This document shows, piece after piece, positions 59,770 through 64,000 of a stretch of 64,000 bases of DNA. Position 1 is the first letter of the stretch. Each line of letters begins with the position of its first letter. The position numbers and the translations under genes are program-made. This stretch comes from Nocardia nova (GTDB taxonomy: Bacteria; Actinomycetota; Actinomycetes; Mycobacteriales; Mycobacteriaceae), in contig NZ_PSZE01000010.1 in the NCBI RefSeq assembly GCF_002933465.1, positions 144,698 to 208,697 of the forward strand. Direction: 5' to 3'. Under the pieces are notes generated by a model that had not been told where the DNA came from, did no database searches, and saw only the letters and a list, made by a program, of their open reading frames with translations.

Positions 59770-62700
59770 ATGAACGACACCGAAACCCTCGACGCCGGAT
59801 CCGCCGGACGATCTACGCCCGGGCATGGTCGCGTCCGGCTGCGCCGTCGCAGCACCGGCGGGACGGGGTCGTCCGCACCGTCCGGCGCGCAGCCCGGCCA
59901 TGAGCTCGATGCGGGGCCCGGCGGCTGGTTGCGGCGGCTCTGGACGGCCTGCCTCGGCCATCCGCGGGTGCTCGCCGGAGTCATTCTGGCCGTGGTCGCG
60001 GGAGCCGGCGCGGAGGCCGCGGCACCCCTGGCCGCGAAGGCCGCGCTGGACCGGGCCCGTACGGGCGAGGTCGGGGCACTCGCTCCGATCGCCGGGATAC
60101 TGGTCGCCCTGGCCGTGGCCCGGTTCGCGGCGACCTACGGGCGGCGCTGGCTCGCGGGACGGCTGGCGCTGGATGTCCAACACGAGGTGCGAGTGGACCT
60201 GCTCACCGCGCTGCACCGCTACGACGGACCGCGACAGGACCGGTTGCGTACGGGCCAGGTGGTGTCGCGCTCGATCAGCGATCTGCAATTGGTGCAGGGG
60301 CTGCTCGCGATGGCGCCGCTCTCGGCGGCGTCGCTGCTGATCTTCGTCTTCGCCGCGGTCGCCATGCTGGTGCTCTCGCCGCCGCTGGCCCTGGTGTCGC
60401 TGCTGACCGTGCCGGTGCTGGCGCTGGTGGTGTATCGGGTGCGGCCGCGGCTGCACTCGGCCACCTGGTCGGCGCAGCAGCGAGCTGCCGATCTGGCCCA
60501 GCACGTCGAGGAGACCGTCACCGGCGTGCGGGTGGTGAAGGGTTTCGGCCAGGAATCGCGGATGGTGCGGATCCTGGAGGAGCACGGCCGACGGCTCTAC
60601 GCCCATCGGATGCGCGCGGCCCGCATCGATTCCCGGTTCGCGCCGACGATCGCGGCGATTCCACAGGCCGGGCTGGTGATCGTGATCGCCCTCGGTGGCG
60701 CGCTGGCGCTGCATTCGGTGATCGGCGTCGGCACCTTCCTGGCCTTCGCGACCTACGTGACCATGATGGCGTCGAGCACCCGGATCCTGTCCAACGTACT
60801 GGTCATGGCGCAGCTGACCCGGGCGGCGGCCGAACGCGTCTATCAGGTCATCGACGAGGCTCCGGAGAGCATCGACCCACCCGATCCGCAACCGCTGCCG
60901 GAGGGACCGCTCGGCCTGCACATCCGAGGCCTCACCTTCGGATTCGAACCGGGACGCCCGGTCCTGCACGATTTCGATCTCACCGTGCGCCCCGGCGAGA
61001 CGGTGGCGGTGATCGGACCGGCCGGCTCCGGAAAATCCACGCTGACACTGCTGTTGCCGCGATTGCATGCGCCCGAGTCGGGACGGATCAGCCTCTTCGG
61101 GGCGGACCAGGATCCCGAGACCGCCGGGGTCGATATCGCGCGGGTGCGGGCCGCCGATCTGCGCGAGGCGATCGGCGTCGTCTTCGACGAGCCGTTCCTG
61201 TTCTCCGACACCATCTCCGCCAATATCGCGCTCGGCACACCGGATGCCGATCCCGAGGAGATCCGCGCGGCCGCCAGGATGGCCGCGGCCGACGAATTCA
61301 TCCGCGCACTACCGGACGGTTACGACACGGTCGTCGGCGAGCGCGGCCTCACGCTCTCCGGAGGGCAGCGGCAACGCCTGGCCCTGGCGCGTGCCCTGCT
61401 CGCCGACCCGCGCATCCTCGTCCTCGATGACGCCACCTCCGCGGTGGACGCCGTCACCGAGGCCGCGATCTTCGGTGCCCTGCCCGCCCACGGCCGCACC
61501 ACGCTGATCCTCGCGCACCGCGAATCGACCCTGGCACACGCGGACCGCGTCATCCGGCTGGCGGGACCGGGCGGGAGTTCGGCGGAGCCGGGCGTGGACG
61601 CATTCCCGGACGCCGAGCCCCTTGCGTCTGCCGAGGATTCGAGCTCGGAACCGGATGCGCCGCCGGAGATGCGGGCCGCCCTGGCGAGTCTGGCTCCGGC
61701 CACCGAACAGCCGGGGCTCGACGATCGCGAGCTGGAACAGCCGGATCCGGCATTCCGGCTGGTGCGGTTGCTACGGCCGGTGCGCTGGCTGCTGGCGGCC
61801 GTGGTCGCGCTGCTGGCCGTGGACGCCGCTATCTCGGTGGCGTTTCCGGCGCTCACCCGATTCGCACTCGACGACGGCGTCGGACAGCATCGCGGCGCCG
61901 TACTGATGGTCGCGGCCGGCGCCGGGGTGGTGCTGGTGCTCCTGAGCTGGGTGGACGAGGCCCTCACTACCCGGCTCTCGGCCCGCGGCGGCGAGCGGGT
62001 GCTGTACGGGCTGCGGGTGCGCAGCTACGCCCACCTGCAACGGCTCGGCCTGGACTACTACGAGCGCGAGCTCTCGGGCCGGATCATGACGCGGATGACG
62101 ACCGATATCGACGCGCTGTCGACATTCCTGCAAACCGGGCTGGGCACGGCCCTGATCAGCCTGGTCACGGTCGTCGGCATCGTGATCGCGCTGCTGGTGA
62201 TCGACGCCGCACTGGCCGTCGTGGTGTTCGTGGCGCTGCCACCGTTGATCGTGGCGACATTGTTCTTCCGCCGCGTCGCGGCCTCGGCGTATTCGGCCTC
62301 GCGAGAACGGGTGGCCACGGTCAACGCCGACTTCCAGGAGAACGTCGCGGGCCTGCGCGCGACCCAGGCCTACCGCCACGAGGCCGAGGCGGCCCGCCGA
62401 TTCACCGACTACTCCGATCGATACCGCCGAGCCCGGTTGCGGGCCCAGCGCGCCATCGCGCTGTATTTCGCGTTCGTGCTGGCCTGGGCGGATCTGGCGC
62501 AGGCGGCGGTGGTGTATCTGGGTGCCCGTGAGGTCGCGCACGGCACCACGACCGCCGGCACCCTGGTGGCCTTCGTGCTCTACCTGAGCCTGTTGTTCGG
62601 GCCGATCACGCAGCTCTCCCAGGTTTTCGACGGCTACCAGCAGGCCCGGGTCGGGTTGCGGCGCATCGAAACGCTGCTGCACACACCGTCCTCGATCGCT

Positions 62701-63576
62701 CCCGATCCGGCCGATGCGGTCGACATCGAGGGTGGCCTACGCGGTGACGTGCGCTTCGACGGCGTCACCTTCCGCTATCCCGATGCCAGAACGCCTGCGC
62801 TGGAAGATGTTTCGCTGCACATCCCCGCCGGCTCGACCCTCGCGCTGGTCGGTGAGACCGGGGCCGGCAAGTCGACGGTGGTCAAACTGCTGGCCCGCCT
62901 CTACGACCTCCCTCGTTCGCATCCCGGCGGAGACGGAGCCGATGCGGCGGCGCACTCCGGATCCATTCGCGTCGACGAGATCGATATTCGTGACTACCGG
63001 CTCGACCGGTTCCGCGCCCGGCTCGGTGTGGTCCCTCAGGAAGCTCACTTGTTCACCGGCGATGTCGCCAGCAACATTGCATTCGGGAAACCTTATGCCA
63101 CATCGGCCGAAATCGCCCGGGCCGCCGCGGCGGTCGGCGCACTCGAGATGATCGAGACGCTGCCGCGGGGTATGGCCCAGCCGATCGGTGAGGGTGGGCG
63201 CGGGCTGTCGGCGGGTCAACGCCAGCTCATCGCGCTGGCGCGCGCGGAGCTGGTCGACCCGGATCTGCTGCTGCTCGACGAGGCCACCGCGGTGCTGGAT
63301 CCGGCCAACGAGGAAAAGGTGCTGGTAGCGAGCAGATCGCTGGCTCGCGGGCGCACCACGGTGATCGTGGCGCATCGTTTGGCGACCGCCGCGCGCGCCG
63401 ATCGGATCGCGGTCGTCGCGCACGGCCGGATCGTGGAATTCGGCGCGCACGCGCAGTTGTTGGCGGAGCGCGGAATCTATAACCGACTCTGGGAGGCAGC
63501 CGATTCCGACGAAGGAATATTCTCGACCGGGGACGAGTCGTCACCTATGAGGCTGGGTCTGTCCGGGGGTGGTTAA
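59770..63576 (+). CDS. Fused two-half ABC exporter with asymmetric NBDs
   Basis: About 1268 residues: TMD1-NBD1-TMD2-NBD2. Half 1: membrane domain (about 60-370), Walker A GPAGSGKST near 416, signature LSGGQRQRLALARAL, Walker B LVLDDATSAVD with Asp in place of the catalytic Glu. Half 2: membrane domain (about 665-950), Walker A GETGAGKST near 1027, signature LSAGQRQLIALARAE, Walker B LLLLDEATAVLD with the Glu kept. This degenerate-plus-consensus pattern is that of heterodimeric type IV exporters (TM287/288-like), here fused in one chain. Likely substrate: lipids or drugs. The frame is open a further 19 codons before the ATG. Confidence 0.92.
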   Translation: MNDTETLDAGSAGRSTPGHGRVRLRRRSTGGTGSSAPSGAQPGHELDAGPGGWLRRLWTACLGHPRVLAGVILAVVAGAGAEAAAPLAAKAALDRARTGEVGALAPIAGILVALAVARFAATYGRRWLAGRLALDVQHEVRVDLLTALHRYDGPRQDRLRTGQVVSRSISDLQLVQGLLAMAPLSAASLLIFVFAAVAMLVLSPPLALVSLLTVPVLALVVYRVRPRLHSATWSAQQRAADLAQHVEETVTGVRVVKGFGQESRMVRILEEHGRRLYAHRMRAARIDSRFAPTIAAIPQAGLVIVIALGGALALHSVIGVGTFLAFATYVTMMASSTRILSNVLVMAQLTRAAAERVYQVIDEAPESIDPPDPQPLPEGPLGLHIRGLTFGFEPGRPVLHDFDLTVRPGETVAVIGPAGSGKSTLTLLLPRLHAPESGRISLFGADQDPETAGVDIARVRAADLREAIGVVFDEPFLFSDTISANIALGTPDADPEEIRAAARMAAADEFIRALPDGYDTVVGERGLTLSGGQRQRLALARALLADPRILVLDDATSAVDAVTEAAIFGALPAHGRTTLILAHRESTLAHADRVIRLAGPGGSSAEPGVDAFPDAEPLASAEDSSSEPDAPPEMRAALASLAPATEQPGLDDRELEQPDPAFRLVRLLRPVRWLLAAVVALLAVDAAISVAFPALTRFALDDGVGQHRGAVLMVAAGAGVVLVLLSWVDEALTTRLSARGGERVLYGLRVRSYAHLQRLGLDYYERELSGRIMTRMTTDIDALSTFLQTGLGTALISLVTVVGIVIALLVIDAALAVVVFVALPPLIVATLFFRRVAASAYSASRERVATVNADFQENVAGLRATQAYRHEAEAARRFTDYSDRYRRARLRAQRAIALYFAFVLAWADLAQAAVVYLGAREVAHGTTTAGTLVAFVLYLSLLFGPITQLSQVFDGYQQARVGLRRIETLLHTPSSIAPDPADAVDIEGGLRGDVRFDGVTFRYPDARTPALEDVSLHIPAGSTLALVGETGAGKSTVVKLLARLYDLPRSHPGGDGADAAAHSGSIRVDEIDIRDYRLDRFRARLGVVPQEAHLFTGDVASNIAFGKPYATSAEIARAAAAVGALEMIETLPRGMAQPIGEGGRGLSAGQRQLIALARAELVDPDLLLLDEATAVLDPANEEKVLVASRSLARGRTTVIVAHRLATAARADRIAVVAHGRIVEFGAHAQLLAERGIYNRLWEAADSDEGIFSTGDESSPMRLGLSGGG

Positions 63577-63685
63577 CCGGACAGTGGCGCGGCGGTGCGC
63601 CTACGCATGGCCGCGCTGGGGCACGCTGTCACGGCTGGGCCTATCCTCAGAAAGGGCGCATCGGCGCATATCGTGCCGATCGACC

Positions 63686-63698
63686 CGTGCCGGGCACG
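63686..63698. promoter_or_regulatory. CGTGCC-G-GGCACG dyad upstream of kgd
   Basis: Perfect dyad 46 bases before the kgd GTG start, preceded by a second hairpin ATCGGC/GCCGAT (63660-63665, 63675-63680). The 168 bases between the exporter and kgd must hold the kgd promoter. Confidence 0.35.
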
Positions 63699-63744
63699 TC
63701 ACAAACGTCGCAGCGCGAAGAACGAAATGAGGCGAACACCTGCT

Positions 63745-64000
63745 GTGAGCAGCTCAACATCCCAGTTCGGACAGAACCAGTGGCTCGTCGACGAGATGTA
63801 CCAGAAGTACAAGCAAGATCCGTCGTCGGTCGATGAGAGCTGGCACGAGTTTCTCGCCGACTACACACCGGAATCGCCGGGTGAGATAGCCAACAGCACT
63901 CCCGCCGCCTCCGCGCCGACCGCCGCCCCCAGCGCACCGGCCACTCCGGCTCCGGCCCCCGCGAACGTCAACAACGCCGCGCCGAAGACCGCCCCGACCC
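63745..64000 (+). CDS. kgd: Multifunctional 2-oxoglutarate metabolism enzyme (5' end)
   Basis: First 85 codons; the gene runs off the window. It reads FGQNQWLVDEMYQKYKQDP and VDESWHEFLADYTPE, the N-terminal peptide of the actinobacterial 2-oxoglutarate dehydrogenase E1/decarboxylase (SucA-Kgd) that also carries an E2-like succinyltransferase domain, followed by an Ala/Pro-rich linker. GTG at 63745; an ATG six codons upstream (63727) is in frame and also possible. The enzyme serves the TCA cycle and glutamate metabolism and is inhibited by GarA in Mycobacteriales. Confidence 0.93.
   Translation, partial: MSSSTSQFGQNQWLVDEMYQKYKQDPSSVDESWHEFLADYTPESPGEIANSTPAASAPTAAPSAPATPAPAPANVNNAAPKTAPT

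Overview
This is a chromosomal window of a high-GC actinomycete of the Mycobacteriales, most likely Nocardia or a close relative. The evidence is a start-to-end codon use dominated by G/C third positions, GTG/TTG starts, a manB-wbbL-rmlD / LytR-CpsA-Psr / TIGR03089 block in the order of Mycobacterium tuberculosis Rv3264c-Rv3268, a CYP140-like P450, a PtpB-type phosphatase, EspG/PPE-like proteins, FadE pairs, and the 5' end of kgd with the N-terminus typical of Mycobacteriales. There is no rRNA, tRNA, CRISPR array, prophage or insertion sequence that I can support. Genus is an inference.

Layout. 0-2.2 kb: phytoene-dehydrogenase-like FAD oxidoreductase and its TetR regulator. 2.3-7.8 kb: cell-wall block (mannose-1-phosphate guanylyltransferase, rhamnosyltransferase, dTDP-rhamnose reductase; divergent LCP ligase and TIGR03089 protein). 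7.9-11.7 kb: P450, carboxylesterase, SelW-like and YchJ-like small proteins. 11.7-22.4 kb: the most interesting island, an SMC/RecF-like ATPase with a CxxC hook and a small helical partner on the minus strand, facing a tightly overlapped four-gene plus-strand operon: SWIM-DUF5691 fusion, YehL-type MoxR ATPase, DUF5682, VWA protein. 22.6-28.8 kb: zinc-ribbon protein, FtsX-type ABC transporter with two tandem mini-ORFs between its genes, PAP2 phosphatase, membrane Ser/Thr kinase. 28.9-32.9 kb: endonuclease IV, alkylsulfatase-type dioxygenase, CoA-transferase and HMG-CoA-lyase-like pair. 32.9-34.8 kb: a decaying stretch with three truncated genes around a SnoaL-like gene. 35-42.7 kb: Thr-rich exported protein, FadE pair, methyltransferase, DEAD-box helicase, nitrilase, phosphoribosyltransferase. 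42.8-46.1 kb: an orphan ESX-type substrate cassette (EspG, PPE-like, YxxxD protein, hydrolase). 46.3-49.7 kb: a full-length TM0106-type nuclease-helicase whose catalytic motifs are all degraded. 49.7-57 kb: PLP aldolase-like enzyme, truncated TetR, PtpB, degenerate acyl-CoA synthetase, crotonase, glutathionyl-hydroquinone-reductase-like enzyme, a broken VOC gene and its AraC regulator. 57.2-63.6 kb: EcsC-like protein with a small ABC transporter, then a fused two-half ABC exporter. 63.7 kb to the edge: start of kgd.

Themes. Cell-envelope synthesis (rhamnose/mannose precursors, arabinogalactan ligation, ABC exporters, a type VII-like cassette) and acyl-CoA metabolism are the housekeeping content. 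The unusual content is (i) the MoxR/VWA/SWIM island with its neighbouring SMC-like ATPase, a candidate chaperone-like or conflict system, (ii) translationally coupled duplicated mini-ORFs inside an ABC operon, (iii) intact reading frames that have lost their active sites (TM0106 homologue, acyl-CoA synthetase), and (iv) deletion scars joining the tails of divergent genes. All functional assignments are from reading motifs by eye; no database search was run.
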